The position numbers were made by a program, and so were the translations under genes. Source: Dehalococcoidia bacterium (GTDB taxonomy: Bacteria; Chloroflexota; Dehalococcoidia; E44-bin15). From it: 64,000 bases of DNA. Below are positions 53,966 to 63,250 of this stretch, piece after piece. The DNA lies in assembly GCA_035528575.1 (NCBI GenBank), contig DATKYK010000030.1, positions 1 through 64,000 of the forward strand, given 5' to 3'. The notes under the pieces are model-generated. The model searched no databases. It had not been told where the DNA came from and saw only the letters and a list, made by a program, of their open reading frames with translations. Positions within the stretch are counted from its first letter, which is position 1. Every line of letters starts with the position of its first letter.

Positions 53966-54271
53966 ATGAGGGCTGGTTGCATTGGTTTTATTTGGGACGT
54001 TGCAGCATATGTAGCTAGTGCTATTGCCGTATCCACTTTCATGTGCCATTTTTGGTGGCCGGATGTGTTTACCGGACATGTGCTCTGGGGCGTATCTGGG
54101 GGCTTTGCAATATTCTCCATCTATGGTGGGATAATCAGAAGGGCCGATATTCAGGAGGAAGGTGTAAAAAGGGGGATGGCAACCGCCGCGGCAGTCATCG
54201 GATGCCTGGTGCTGCTGGGGTTAACCGTGAGCGCAGCATGGCTTATAATACCATTATCCTTATATTCCTGA
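53966..54271 (+). CDS. Small membrane protein between rplU and rpmA
   Basis: 101 residues, about three hydrophobic segments (GFIWDVAAYVASAIAVSTFM, GHVLWGVSGGFAIFSIYGGI, MATAAAVIGCLVLLGLTVSA). ATG follows GAGGGAAGTGGA. In many bacteria a protease or DUF464 gene (ysxB, cleaving L27) occupies this place, but this protein has no Cys-His pair of that type and is a membrane protein. No family recognised. It may be an insertion into the ribosomal operon. Confidence 0.55.
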   Translation: MRAGCIGFIWDVAAYVASAIAVSTFMCHFWWPDVFTGHVLWGVSGGFAIFSIYGGIIRRADIQEEGVKRGMATAAAVIGCLVLLGLTVSAAWLIIPLSLYS

Positions 54272-54356
54272 TCCCTATAGCCTTGCCATTAGTAATTTAG
54301 AAATCAGCCTAGATCCTGAATAGCATTTATATACAAAGAAGAAGGAGAGTTACTAG

Positions 54357-54608
54357 GTGGCGCATAAAAAGGGCGGTGGCAGTACCAGGCTGGGACGTGA
54401 CAGCAAGCCAAAGCGGCTTGGGGTCAAGCGATACGGTGGCGAGCAGGTACGCGCCGGCACCATTATCGTTCGCCAGAGGGGAACGCGCATTCTCCTGGGG
54501 GAAAACGTTGGTCTGGGGCGGGATCACACCATATTTGCGCTCATCGATGGCTACGTCAAGTTCGGACCAGCGTCTAAATATAGAAAGAAGGTAAGCGTTT
54601 ACCGCTGA
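54357..54608 (+). CDS. rpmA: 50S ribosomal protein L27
   Basis: 83 residues. [20 protein letters not shown] is the conserved N-terminus that reaches the peptidyl-transferase centre, and [20 protein letters not shown] follows. Starts with GTG at 54357 after GAAGGAGAG. The mature N-terminus has no Firmicutes-type extension to be cleaved. Its TGA overlaps the rpmE ATG. Confidence 0.96.
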   Translation: MAHKKGGGSTRLGRDSKPKRLGVKRYGGEQVRAGTIIVRQRGTRILLGENVGLGRDHTIFALIDGYVKFGPASKYRKKVSVYR

Positions 54609-54808
54609 TGAAGAAGGGTATACATCCTGAGTATATGGAAGCGCAGGTCACCTGCTCCTGTGGCAATAGCTTCACTATTGGTTCGACCAGGCCGGTGCTC
54701 AAGGTGGAGCTTTGCAGCAAGTGTCACCCTTTCTTCACCGGAGAGCGGCGAATCGTAGACACCGCAAAGCGGGTGGAGAAGTTCAAGAGACGATACAAGA
54801 TGGAGTAG
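54608..54808 (+). CDS. rpmE: 50S ribosomal protein L31 (zinc-binding form)
   Basis: 66 residues. CSCGNSF (with C16 and C18) and [10 protein letters not shown] (with C36 and C39) form the zinc site of the type with cysteines; MKKGIHPEY is typical. Translationally coupled to rpmA by the TGATG overlap. Confidence 0.95.
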   Translation: MKKGIHPEYMEAQVTCSCGNSFTIGSTRPVLKVELCSKCHPFFTGERRIVDTAKRVEKFKRRYKME

Positions 54809-54819
54809 AGCTATCCTAT

Positions 54820-55137
54820 CTACTCCTCTTTCTCCTTCAACCGTCGAAAGAAGCAACTCCTGTTCCCGGTGTGGCATACCGGTCCGGTGGCCTCAACCTG
54901 AATGAGCAAGGCATCATCATCGCAGTCCCTAAGGATAGCGCCAACACTGAGGTAGCTTCCTGATGTTTCACCCTTGTGCCATAGTTCCTGGCGACTTCGA
55001 CTGTAGAACCATACCTGACCAGTATCAAGCGTTCTTCTGAGTGACTCCTGGTTCATGTATCCCAACATCAGTACGTCCCCATTTTTCGCGTCCTGGATAA
55101 TAGCTGGTATTAGTCCCTTTTCATCAAACTTCAGCAT
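54820..55137 (-). CDS. hisI: Phosphoribosyl-AMP cyclohydrolase
   Basis: 105 residues, third step of histidine synthesis. Signatures: [37 protein letters not shown] and the metal/zinc set [20 protein letters not shown] and SCFF. The phosphoribosyl-ATP pyrophosphohydrolase domain (HisE) is not fused. Its start overlaps the methyltransferase gene by 14 bases. Confidence 0.95.
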   Translation of the reverse strand: MLKFDEKGLIPAIIQDAKNGDVLMLGYMNQESLRRTLDTGQVWFYSRSRQELWHKGETSGSYLSVGAILRDCDDDALLIQVEATGPVCHTGNRSCFFRRLKEKEE

Positions 55138-55792
55138 AGCCCCTCCTAAAATTTACCACGTAGGCAAAGAAATTACCGTATTCCTGAAAGGGCTCGAATC
55201 CTGCTTGGCGAGCCCAAGCAATAGTGGTCCTCCTAAGTGGGTAATCGGGGTCGAGGAGGTACTCCGAGATGGAAAGCACCCCACCGGGACGAATCACGCG
55301 ATACAACTCCTGCAATGCCCGATCTTTATCGGGTATCTCACCCAGAACAGTGACCAGGTAGGCGAGGTTTAAACTGCCATCCTTAAACGGAAGACACTCC
55401 CCATTCCCCAACATTAATGCGACGTTTTCCAGATCATATCTTGTGACCTTGTTCTTAGCTCTGGCAATCATCGCCGGCTCGATATCCACGCAATAAAGCA
55501 TTCCCGGGCTTTCCGAATAACCCACTCGCCGCGCCGCCTCTATGGTGAAAAAGCCGGGGCCGGGACCTAGTTCCAGGACTCTCATCCCTGCCGTGATTCC
55601 TACTTTGTCCAGCAATTTCGCTGGGCTGAAAAGACGCCTGCGCACCGGGCTTTCCAGAATCAACGCCAGCAACGTTACCGAGCGACGCGATGCTGGAGCA
55701 AGACGGAATTTGCGAACAATACGGAACACCACAAGCCATAGGAAGAGGACCGTGCCGATTAAACCCAGAATAACGATTAGCGTCGGATGCAC
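55124..55792 (-). CDS. Membrane-anchored class I SAM-dependent methyltransferase
   Basis: 222 residues. A membrane helix ([19 protein letters not shown], about 4-22) precedes a Rossmann-fold methyltransferase. The SAM-binding motif I is [18 protein letters not shown], then [26 protein letters not shown] (motif IV-like) and [15 protein letters not shown]. It resembles UbiE/phosphatidylethanolamine methyltransferases in general form. Start GTG at 55790-55792 after TAGGAGC. It is embedded between hisA and hisI with overlap, though no histidine role is known. Substrate unknown; a lipid is plausible from the anchor. Confidence 0.8.
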   Translation of the reverse strand: MHPTLIVILGLIGTVLFLWLVVFRIVRKFRLAPASRRSVTLLALILESPVRRRLFSPAKLLDKVGITAGMRVLELGPGPGFFTIEAARRVGYSESPGMLYCVDIEPAMIARAKNKVTRYDLENVALMLGNGECLPFKDGSLNLAYLVTVLGEIPDKDRALQELYRVIRPGGVLSISEYLLDPDYPLRRTTIAWARQAGFEPFQEYGNFFAYVVNFRRGYAEV

Positions 55793-55801
55793 CAGATGCT
55801 C

Positions 55802-56518
55802 CTATGCCGTAATATTGCCCACTGCCTTCTTCAGGTCAATATCGCCGGTATAGAGGGCGCGGCCTACTATCGCCCCCTCCACGCCAATGTCAATTAGCCT
55901 CTTCAGATGCCCCAGCGATGAAATGCCACCGGCAATTATGATGGGCAGGCTGGTTTTATCCACCAGTTCAGTTACGGCGTCAAAATTCGGTTCTGTGAGC
56001 GTGCCGTCGCGGGCGATGTCGGTATATATTAAGCGTTTCACCCCGAGGGACTGCATCTTATCCACTAATTCGATAGCGGTTACCTTAGTTCTCTCCTGCC
56101 AGCCACGGATTGCCACATAGCCATCACGGGCATCGATGCTGACAATTATGCGGTCTACGAACCTGCGGCAGGCCTCTTGAATCAAGGCATGGTCCTCTAT
56201 TGCTGCTGTGCCCAGTATAGCGCGTGCCGCCCCGAGTTCCAGCGCCTGAGCTATCGACTCGATTCGGCGAATGCCACCTCCTAGCTGAAGGGGGATGTGG
56301 ATTGCTTGTGCCATATCTGTGATAAGGGAGGCATGGCAGAGCTCGCCCCTGGCTGCACCATCGAGGTCAACTATATGAAGCCGCTTTGCCCCCAGCGATT
56401 GCCAGTGCAGGGCAATCTGCAGGGGCTCTTCAGAGAAGATAGTTTCCTGGCTGTAGTCTCCTTGATACAGGCGAACACACTTTCCACCCTTAAGGTCGAT
56501 AGCAGGAATAATCTCCAT
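55802..56518 (-). CDS. hisA: ProFAR isomerase
   Basis: 238 residues, TIM barrel. MEIIPAIDLKGGKCVRLYQG with the catalytic Asp8, and YTDIARDGTLTEPNFDAVTE with the second Asp, plus the phosphate-binding IIIAGGISSLGHL and GAIVGRALYTGDIDLKKA. It catalyses the fourth step of histidine synthesis. It heads the small operon hisA-methyltransferase-hisI. Confidence 0.95.
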   Translation of the reverse strand: MEIIPAIDLKGGKCVRLYQGDYSQETIFSEEPLQIALHWQSLGAKRLHIVDLDGAARGELCHASLITDMAQAIHIPLQLGGGIRRIESIAQALELGAARAILGTAAIEDHALIQEACRRFVDRIIVSIDARDGYVAIRGWQERTKVTAIELVDKMQSLGVKRLIYTDIARDGTLTEPNFDAVTELVDKTSLPIIIAGGISSLGHLKRLIDIGVEGAIVGRALYTGDIDLKKAVGNITA

Positions 56519-56795
56519 TATCAGCCCTCTATTTTAGCTACGGGCAATCTGTTACTCTCGGTTCGTATTTTTTCAATAATACTAGTGGCCCTTTTTTCTC
56601 AATCGCCTTTTATAATCTTTTTAAGTAAATTGTAAATTAGTGAGTTATCAATAAAACCTTGCCTGACCTAAGATAGATTCCACTCAGTCTTTGGTAGTGA
56701 GCGGTTATCCGGATGGGCCGAGGCCGGGCAATACAATCGTAATGCTCGCCTTGTATTACCTGACTGCAGATGTATCAATTACACAGATTGCTAAG

Positions 56796-57983
56796 CTATG
56801 GATTCTTTTCCGTGGGTAGTTGCAAACCCCTGATGGCAGTAATATTCCTTAGAATCTCAGAGGTGCCGCCCTGGATGGTATAGCCCGGGGAGAACAGATA
56901 GGACTCGGCGGCGCTCTCACGAAATGCGGGTGGAATCCACTTCGAGCCCTGTCGCAATTGTCCATAGAGGCCAGGTAGCTGTGTTGCCACATGGGCCATG
57001 TACTGCTCGAACGATGTACAGAAGGCCTTAGCCAGCGCCGCTTCAGTGGTGGGGGGGCGACCCTGGTCGAGCACCCAGGCTACTCGATAGGTGAGCAGGC
57101 GTCCCACCTCGTACCTGACGGTAAGGTCTGCCAGCCTACTGCGTACTGTTGGTTGCTCTGCAAGGGGTTTGCCGCCCTGATTGGTTTGCTTGGCGTACTC
57201 GATGAGATCTTGATATAGCGGGTAATTGGTCATTAACCGCTCAACGCCGCTTCTTTCATAATCGAGCTGCTCAGCGATCTGGTACCAGCCACGGTTAATC
57301 TCTCCAACCAGGCTTGACCTGGGCACACGTACATTATCGAGAAAGACCTCATTATAGTGGTGTCCCCCGGTCATATCGATCAGGGGGCGAACCTCGATTC
57401 CCGAAAGGTGCATGTCCACGATAAACTCACTTATACCCCTGTGCCTGGGTGCATCGGGGTCTGTACGTGCTATCAGGTAGAGGTAGTCGATATGGTGCGC
57501 CCCGCTGGTCCATACCTTCTGTCCATTCAGGATGTAGGAGTCGCCATCCTCGGTGGCTTTGGTGCGAAGGGAGGCGAGATCGCATCCAGCCTCCGGTTCG
57601 CTCATTCCAATGCCAAATACAAGCTCACCTCTCGCGATGCGAGGCAGGAAGTACTCCTTCTGTTCATCGCTGCCATAGCGGATTATCGAGGGTCCCATCT
57701 GGCGGTCGGCAAACCAGTGGGCGGCTGCCGGCGCTCCATAGCGGACGATCTCCTCGGTGAGCACCATACGGTCCATGTAACTCTTCCCCTGACCGTACCA
57801 CTCTCTGGGCCAGCACAGTCCGATCCATCCTCTCTGCCCTATCTTGCGGGAGAACTCTGGAGAATAACCACCCATCCAAGCATCGCAATGAACCTCGAAG
57901 CTTCCGTTCTTAAGCTCCTCTTCCAGGAACTGGCGGATCTCCTGCCTAAGCTTCTCCTGTTCTTCAGTGAAACGAAATTCCAT
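56796..57983 (-). CDS. Acyl-CoA dehydrogenase
   Basis: 395 residues with the acyl-CoA dehydrogenase fold. MEFRFTEEQEKLRQEIRQFL and FGIGMSEPEAGCDLASLRTKA (the FAD/substrate loop) are diagnostic; the C-terminal helical part reads YTIQGGTSEILRNITAIRGL, the usual family ending. It catalyses alpha,beta-dehydrogenation of an acyl-CoA. The substrate is not predictable from sequence; the nearby carboxyltransferase genes suggest short or branched acyl-CoAs. GAGGTGATT precedes the ATG, 31 bases after the biotin carrier gene. Confidence 0.9.
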   Translation of the reverse strand: MEFRFTEEQEKLRQEIRQFLEEELKNGSFEVHCDAWMGGYSPEFSRKIGQRGWIGLCWPREWYGQGKSYMDRMVLTEEIVRYGAPAAAHWFADRQMGPSIIRYGSDEQKEYFLPRIARGELVFGIGMSEPEAGCDLASLRTKATEDGDSYILNGQKVWTSGAHHIDYLYLIARTDPDAPRHRGISEFIVDMHLSGIEVRPLIDMTGGHHYNEVFLDNVRVPRSSLVGEINRGWYQIAEQLDYERSGVERLMTNYPLYQDLIEYAKQTNQGGKPLAEQPTVRSRLADLTVRYEVGRLLTYRVAWVLDQGRPPTTEAALAKAFCTSFEQYMAHVATQLPGLYGQLRQGSKWIPPAFRESAAESYLFSPGYTIQGGTSEILRNITAIRGLQLPTEKNP

Positions 57984-58014
57984 TTACAATCACCTCATCT
58001 TACCATGTGGGATG

Positions 58015-58227
58015 CTATTCGAGTTCTATCATGACATCCCCTTTTTTTATACCCTGTCCTATCTCCACCTTGATATCGCTGACCTTGCTGTTCTGCGGGG
58101 ATTTCACCGGCATCTGCATCTTCATGGCCTCAATAATAAGTAGCTCCTGGCCTTCTGTTACCTCCTCCCCCACCTTCACCTTGATATCAGTCACTTTTCC
58201 TGGCATTGGTGATACTATAGTAGTCAT
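58015..58227 (-). CDS. Biotin carboxyl carrier protein
   Basis: 70 residues from ATG at 58225-58227, preceded by GTGAGGG; a longer in-frame version (start 58269) would overlap the upstream gene. It is a bare lipoyl/biotinyl domain: MTTIVSPMPGKVTDIKVKVG and IIEAMKMQMPV with the biotinylated Lys in EAMKM. It carries CO2 between a biotin carboxylase (not in this window) and the carboxyltransferase encoded directly upstream. Confidence 0.92.
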   Translation of the reverse strand: MTTIVSPMPGKVTDIKVKVGEEVTEGQELLIIEAMKMQMPVKSPQNSKVSDIKVEIGQGIKKGDVMIELE

Positions 58228-58238
58228 ATTTTTAACCC

Positions 58239-59783
58239 TCACAGATTGATGTTTGAGTATTTCCTCCAAGGCCTGACAACGTTTTTATTCTCCGTCATGT
58301 CCAGTGCCCGGTTAATGTATTTCCTGGTCTCGCTGGGCATAATCACATCATCGATAAATCCCCTTTCCGCTGCGCAATAGGGGTTTTCAAAGAGATCCCT
58401 ATACTCAGCTATCCTCTGGGCTTTAATCGCCTTGGGGTCCTCTGCCTCCTTTATTTCCCTGGCGAAGATAATGCTGGCGGCGGTCTCGGCGCCAACGATA
58501 CAAATTTTGGCTATAGGCCAGGCGAACATGAAATCAGCCCCGGTATCCTTGCAGCACATTCCAGTGTAGGCCCCAGCGAAGGATTTACGTATGACCACAG
58601 TAATCTTGGGCACTGTAGCGTCGATATAGGAGTAAATCATCTTGGCACCGTGTCGTAAAATGCCCTTCCACTCTTCGGCTGACCCTATCCAGTAACCGGG
58701 GACATCATGGAGGGTTACCAGGGGTATGTTGAACAGGTCGCAGAACCTGACGAACCGGGCGACCTTGTCGGCGGCATCACAGTCCAGGGCGCCTGCGGCA
58801 CACATCGGCTGGCTGGCCACGATCCCGGTGGGTCGCCCACCGAACCTGGCAAAACCGATAAGCACGTTCTGGGCAAAGTCCTTCAGTAGCTCAAAGAAGT
58901 GGCCATTATCGATGATTCTCATAATTACGTCGTGCATGTCATAGGCGATGTAGGGCTCTTCAGGAACCAGATTGTCCAGTTCTGAGTCTATCCTCTCCGG
59001 GTCATCACCTGTATCCTGATAGGTTGACTTCCTCTCGTCCTTATTATTGTTGGCGGGTAAAAAGCTCAACAGTTCCTTGGCCTTATCCAGGCAATCCTTG
59101 TCGTCCTCAACCACCAGGTGCGTCTCCCCCGATTTAACGGCGTGAGCCTCCACGCCGCAAAGGGTATCAATGTCGATATCTTCACCCGTCTGCGTTTTTA
59201 CGAAGGCGGGACCAGCGATACCCATGCGGCCAGTCTCCCTGCATTGAAACACGAAATCCTGCATAACCGGGTGATAGGCTTGCCCTCCCAGGCAAGGACC
59301 CATGAGCAGTGCTATCTGGGGTATAATGCCTGAGGCCAGTACCTGGGATGTGAATAGCCATGCATAGCACTGCAAGGTATCCATTCCCTCTTGAAGCCTT
59401 GCACCCCCGGAGTCGTTCATGCCTACAAATGGTATCCCCATGTCTTTGGCCAGGTCGATGGCTTGCGAGAACTTTTTACCATGATATTCGCCAAAGGTAC
59501 CTGCCATTGTGGTATAGTCCTCAGCAGCGACCATAACCAACCTGCCGTTTACCTTTCCGAATCCGGTGATTACCCCTTCGGCAGGTATTTCCCTTTTATC
59601 CATACCAAAAGCTGTGGTGCGATGCTTGACGAATAGGCCTATCTCAGTGAAGGTGCCGGGATCGAAGAAGTACTCTATCCTCTCCCTAGCAGTCCAGCTT
59701 CCCCTTTTATGCTGTTGTGCCACAGCTTTGGGGCCGCCCATTTGCTTTACCTTCTCGCGCTTCTGCTTGTATTCATCCAGCAT
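58239..59783 (-). CDS. Acyl-CoA carboxylase carboxyltransferase subunit (propionyl- / methylmalonyl-CoA type)
   Basis: 514 residues of the PccB/MmdA family. The two crotonase-like halves have VGMNDSGGARLQEGMDTLQ (about 122-140) and VTLHDVPGYWIGSAEEWKGI, with GAYTGMCCKDTGADFMFAWP near 415, all conserved. Such subunits act in propionyl-CoA carboxylase, or in a sodium-pumping methylmalonyl-CoA decarboxylase if membrane subunits are present (none seen here). Operon order is carboxyltransferase, biotin carrier, acyl-CoA dehydrogenase. CAGGAGGACA precedes the ATG. Confidence 0.93.
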   Translation of the reverse strand: MLDEYKQKREKVKQMGGPKAVAQQHKRGSWTARERIEYFFDPGTFTEIGLFVKHRTTAFGMDKREIPAEGVITGFGKVNGRLVMVAAEDYTTMAGTFGEYHGKKFSQAIDLAKDMGIPFVGMNDSGGARLQEGMDTLQCYAWLFTSQVLASGIIPQIALLMGPCLGGQAYHPVMQDFVFQCRETGRMGIAGPAFVKTQTGEDIDIDTLCGVEAHAVKSGETHLVVEDDKDCLDKAKELLSFLPANNNKDERKSTYQDTGDDPERIDSELDNLVPEEPYIAYDMHDVIMRIIDNGHFFELLKDFAQNVLIGFARFGGRPTGIVASQPMCAAGALDCDAADKVARFVRFCDLFNIPLVTLHDVPGYWIGSAEEWKGILRHGAKMIYSYIDATVPKITVVIRKSFAGAYTGMCCKDTGADFMFAWPIAKICIVGAETAASIIFAREIKEAEDPKAIKAQRIAEYRDLFENPYCAAERGFIDDVIMPSETRKYINRALDMTENKNVVRPWRKYSNINL

Positions 59784-60893
59784 CCATTGTCCTCCTGTTT
59801 CCCCCTACACGCACTCTTTTCCTATCTATCTAAGTAATTGTTGGTGTGATCTATGGCTATAGAATCTTGGAGATAATCCCAGTAACCACATTCACTCGGG
59901 CATTATACCATGAGCAGGTACAAATTTCCACATAGCAACGTAAAAAGGGCAGCCATCATATAGGCGGTCTCCCTTTTCTTCATGACAAAAGTACAATTAT
60001 CTGCTATCGTAAGGCATCGTTATGTTAACATAGGCATTAAACATATTAACCGAATAGTGTGCCAGTATGGAACTTGTATTCCACCCTTGTCAATAATATC
60101 CAGGCTCTTCAGTTGCGCCATCGTTGCGAGGAGCGTGAGCAATGTAGCATTTCCAAAAGTATAACCGGTTGCTTGTCTTCGTTCGTATTGATAACAGGAC
60201 TTCTGCTGCTTATAATAGAATAGTTTGGCGAGACCGCCTTCCGCGAGCTTTGAGAAAATATGGGCTATAACATGCTCACAGCATAACAGGTTGCAGATCT
60301 GTTTCTAAACAAAGAGGTGACCTTCAATCTGCTCGATGCCTGGTATGAGAAGTTGTTCTCATTAACGGCTTCCGTTTTATGGTGTACTTCCTGAAGCTGA
60401 GCAAAAGGAGCCATTAAGCTGGATCTAGCTGGAACTCGCTAATACTTTCTATTGACCGATTACGTGAGTGAATAAATGCGATAGCATTTTCTCCAACCTG
60501 TAAAAAGAGCAATTTGCAGGCGGGAACCTGCAAATTGCTCTTAAGTAGCGTATAGCCAAGGGTGAACTTATATTAGTCTCTAAACTACATTATGTTGGTA
60601 ATATATCATAGATTAATATATTTGTCAAGTCTTTTGCTGCTTATTGGATAATATTATTATTAATTGGCTGGAGGTGATTTATTCGATTAGAGTAGACGCA
60701 TAGTATTTATCGCCGGCAATAGGTTGGTGGGGTGGGTAAAAACAAGATGCCAGCCTTGTAAAATTGTCGCTGCTTTAGTAATATATGGTTGACTGAAATA
60801 TAGAATAACCAAAGAAAATAATTAGATGCCTGCAAGAAATTCGGAGATAGACACCTGTAGGGTGATAAATGCGGACGGGCTTAATGGGCTCCC
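59784..60893. other. 1.1-kb gene-free stretch
   Basis: Separates the carboxylase operon from cobO. Short open pieces near 60270-60350 read QVADLFLNKEVTFNLLDAWY but are interrupted by stops, so it may hold a decayed gene. It contains the hairpin at 60505-60542. Confidence 0.45.
60505..60542. terminator. Long perfect hairpin
   Basis: A 16-bp perfect stem, AAGAGCAATTTGCAGG with its complement, around loop cgggaa. Read leftward it is followed by a T-run (ctttttaca), so it could end leftward transcription. No leftward gene lies immediately to its right. Confidence 0.5.
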
Positions 60894-61430
60894 ATGACCG
60901 ATAGACAACTCGCCACGGGGCTGGTGGAAGTATTCACCGGCAGCGGCAAGGGAAAGACCTCTGCGGCACTGGGGATGGTGCTACGTGCCCTGGGGCATGG
61001 GCTTAGAGTGCACGTCATTTTCTTTATGAAGGGCAATTATCCATATGGCGAGCGGAATATGTTGCCCCGATTACAAAATGTTAGCTTCCAGAGTTTTGGG
61101 CATGAGAACTTCGTCGATCCAAATAATGTTAAAAAGGAGGAAAGGGAACAGGCAAGTGAAGCGCTTCAGGCAGCTAGGGAATCGATAGCCAGTGGTAAGT
61201 TTGACCTCGTAGTGCTCGATGAGGTAAACGTCGCTGTCGCTTGGAAGCTCATCAATATTGAAGAGCTATTAGAGCTGATCCAGGAAAAGCCGCATAATGT
61301 TGAGCTTATCCTCACGGGTCGCTATGCCGATCAGAGGCTTATCGAAAAGGCCGATCTGGTTACCGAGATGGTGGAGGTCAAGCACCCCTATAAGAAGGGA
61401 ATAAAAGCGAGAAAGGGGATCGAGTATTGA
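60894..61430 (+). CDS. cobO: Corrinoid adenosyltransferase (CobO / CobA type)
   Basis: 178 residues. P-loop GLVEVFTGSGKGKTSAALG (residues 9-27), and LVVLDEVNVAVAWKLI and ILTGRYADQRLIEKADLVTE characterise the CobA/CobO family, which makes adenosylcobalamin from cob(I)alamin and ATP. The C-terminus HPYKKGIKARKGIEY is typical. AdoCbl would serve B12 enzymes such as methylmalonyl-CoA mutase, which fits the acyl-CoA carboxylase operon nearby. Start ATG at 60894 with a weak ribosome binding site. Confidence 0.92.
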   Translation: MTDRQLATGLVEVFTGSGKGKTSAALGMVLRALGHGLRVHVIFFMKGNYPYGERNMLPRLQNVSFQSFGHENFVDPNNVKKEEREQASEALQAARESIASGKFDLVVLDEVNVAVAWKLINIEELLELIQEKPHNVELILTGRYADQRLIEKADLVTEMVEVKHPYKKGIKARKGIEY

Positions 61431-61455
61431 AAACAGTGATGAAAGGAGAAATAAG

Positions 61456-62547
61456 ATGATTACCCTGAGTGTGATAAAGGCTGACATCGGCGGATATGTG
61501 GGGCATTCCAGCTCACATCCCTTGGTGTTGGAGAAGGCTGCTGAATGCATGGCGAAAGCAAAGCGTGACAAGCTGCTGGTGGATTTTCACGTTACCAGGT
61601 GTGGGGACGATCTGCAACTGATCATGACCCACCAGCGTGGAGTGGAGGACGAGGCTATTCACAAGCTCGCATGGGATACCCTCTTGGATTGCACCAAGGT
61701 AGCCAAGGAGCTGAAGCTTCATGGGGCGGGACAGGACCTCCTATCCGATGCCTTCTCGGGCAATGTCAAGGGGATGGGGCCCGGGGTCGCCGAGATGGAG
61801 TTTGAGGAGAGGGGATCGGAGCCGGTTCTCATCTTCATGGCCGACAAAACTTCGTCCGGGGCGTGGAACCTCCCCCTCTACAAGATGTTCGCCGATCCAT
61901 TTAATACTATTGGTCTGGTTATTGCCGAGAACATGCACGGCGGCTTTCGCTTCGAGATTCACGATGTAAAGGAGCATAAAAAGATAACCCTCGACGCACC
62001 GGATGAGATCTACGACATGCTCCTCTTCATGGGGGCGCCGGGCCGCTATGCGGTGAAGGCAGTCTACCACCGCGGCTCCAACGAGATAGCTGCTGTTTCA
62101 TCTACCGATAAGCTGAGCATGATGGCCGGTAGATATGTGGGCAAGGACGACCCGGTGTGCGTCGTCCGCTCCCAGGGGGAGTTCCCTGCGGTAGGTGAGG
62201 TGCTGGAGCCCTTTACCAATCCCTTCCTGGTGGAGGGATGGATGCGAGGCTCACATCACGGTCCGTTAATGCCAACTTCCATTGAGCAGTCAAACCCGTC
62301 CCGCTTCGATGGCCCGCCGCGGGTGGTCTGTGCTGGCTTCCAGCTCTCGGGTGGCAAGCTGGTGGGACCACGTGATATGTTCGACGACCCCAGCTTCGAT
62401 AAGGCGAGGCGGGTTGCGAACGAGGTTGCCGATTATATGCGGAGCCATGGGCCATTTGAGCCTCACAGGTTACCCCTGGAGGAGATGGAATATACTACCA
62501 TGCCACAGGTGGTGAGGAAGTTGGAGGGGAGATTCGTTGACCTTTGA
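61456..62547 (+). CDS. fbp: Fructose-1,6-bisphosphate aldolase/phosphatase (bifunctional)
   Basis: 363 residues of the archaeal-type FBP aldolase/phosphatase (class V FBPase), which joins dihydroxyacetone phosphate and glyceraldehyde 3-phosphate and removes phosphate. Motifs: SVIKADIGGYVGHSSSHP, RCGDDLQLIM, GNVKGMGPGVAEMEFEER, DKTSSGAWNLPLYKMFADPF, HGGFRFEIHDV and GPPRVVCAGFQLSGGKLVGP. This enzyme makes gluconeogenesis unidirectional and is common in archaea and deep-branching anaerobic bacteria. AAAGGAG precedes the ATG. Confidence 0.95.
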   Translation: MITLSVIKADIGGYVGHSSSHPLVLEKAAECMAKAKRDKLLVDFHVTRCGDDLQLIMTHQRGVEDEAIHKLAWDTLLDCTKVAKELKLHGAGQDLLSDAFSGNVKGMGPGVAEMEFEERGSEPVLIFMADKTSSGAWNLPLYKMFADPFNTIGLVIAENMHGGFRFEIHDVKEHKKITLDAPDEIYDMLLFMGAPGRYAVKAVYHRGSNEIAAVSSTDKLSMMAGRYVGKDDPVCVVRSQGEFPAVGEVLEPFTNPFLVEGWMRGSHHGPLMPTSIEQSNPSRFDGPPRVVCAGFQLSGGKLVGPRDMFDDPSFDKARRVANEVADYMRSHGPFEPHRLPLEEMEYTTMPQVVRKLEGRFVDL

Positions 62548-63146
62548 GGGTGACAAGGCTTCTCTTGGCGACCAAAAATCCTGCTAAGGTGCGAGAGTAC
62601 TCGCGATTGCTTCAGGGCATACCATATGAGATTGTCACCCTTTCTGAAGAGGGTATTTATCAGGTGGTTGACGAGACCGGGAAAACCCTGGAGGAGAATG
62701 CTTCACTTAAAGCTAAATCCTATGCATGTCAGAGCAATCTGCTAACCCTGGCCGACGACTCGGGACTGGAGGTGGATGCACTGGGTGGAGAGCCCGGTGC
62801 TCTATCTGCCCGCTTTGCCGGCGAAGGGGCATCGGATAACGAGAGAATCGACTATCTACTGGCAAAACTCACCGGCATCCCCTGGGAGGAAAGAACCGCT
62901 CGCTTCCGGTGCATGATAGCTATCGCCTCACCGCAAGGAGAAGTGGAGCTCTGCCAGGGAGAGTGCCGGGGCATCATAGCATTTGAACCGAAAGGTGAAA
63001 ATGGCTTTGGCTATGACCCCATCTTCTATCTTGACCAACTGGAAAAGACCATGGCGGAGCTATCTATGGATGAAAAGAACGAGGTGAGCCACCGGGGGCA
63101 GGCAGTCAGGAAGGCATGCCGTGTACTGGAGCGGCGAATAGCATGA
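62544..63146 (+). CDS. rdgB: XTP/dITP diphosphatase (RdgB / HAM1 family)
   Basis: 200 residues. LLLATKNPAKVREYSRLLQG, ADDSGLEVDALGGEPGALSA, RFAGEGASDNERIDYLL, and FEPKGENGFGYDPIFYL are family hallmarks. It removes deaminated purine nucleotides, a house-cleaning role like MazG. Start TTG at 62544 overlaps the FBP stop (TTGA); a GTG at 62550 is an alternative. Coupled to the preceding gene. Confidence 0.95.
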   Translation: MRVTRLLLATKNPAKVREYSRLLQGIPYEIVTLSEEGIYQVVDETGKTLEENASLKAKSYACQSNLLTLADDSGLEVDALGGEPGALSARFAGEGASDNERIDYLLAKLTGIPWEERTARFRCMIAIASPQGEVELCQGECRGIIAFEPKGENGFGYDPIFYLDQLEKTMAELSMDEKNEVSHRGQAVRKACRVLERRIA

Positions 63147-63250
63147 ATAAAACCGTGACCGCTTGATTAAACATAGCGAATGCTAAGGAGGCTCCCAAGG
63201 GTTCAAAAAGGCGGATCAAGAGAAAACAACGTCATGAAGAGTACAAAAGG

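Noticed and set aside
53633-54079. 148-codon minus-strand frame across rplU
   Set aside because: It is antisense to the conserved L21 gene.
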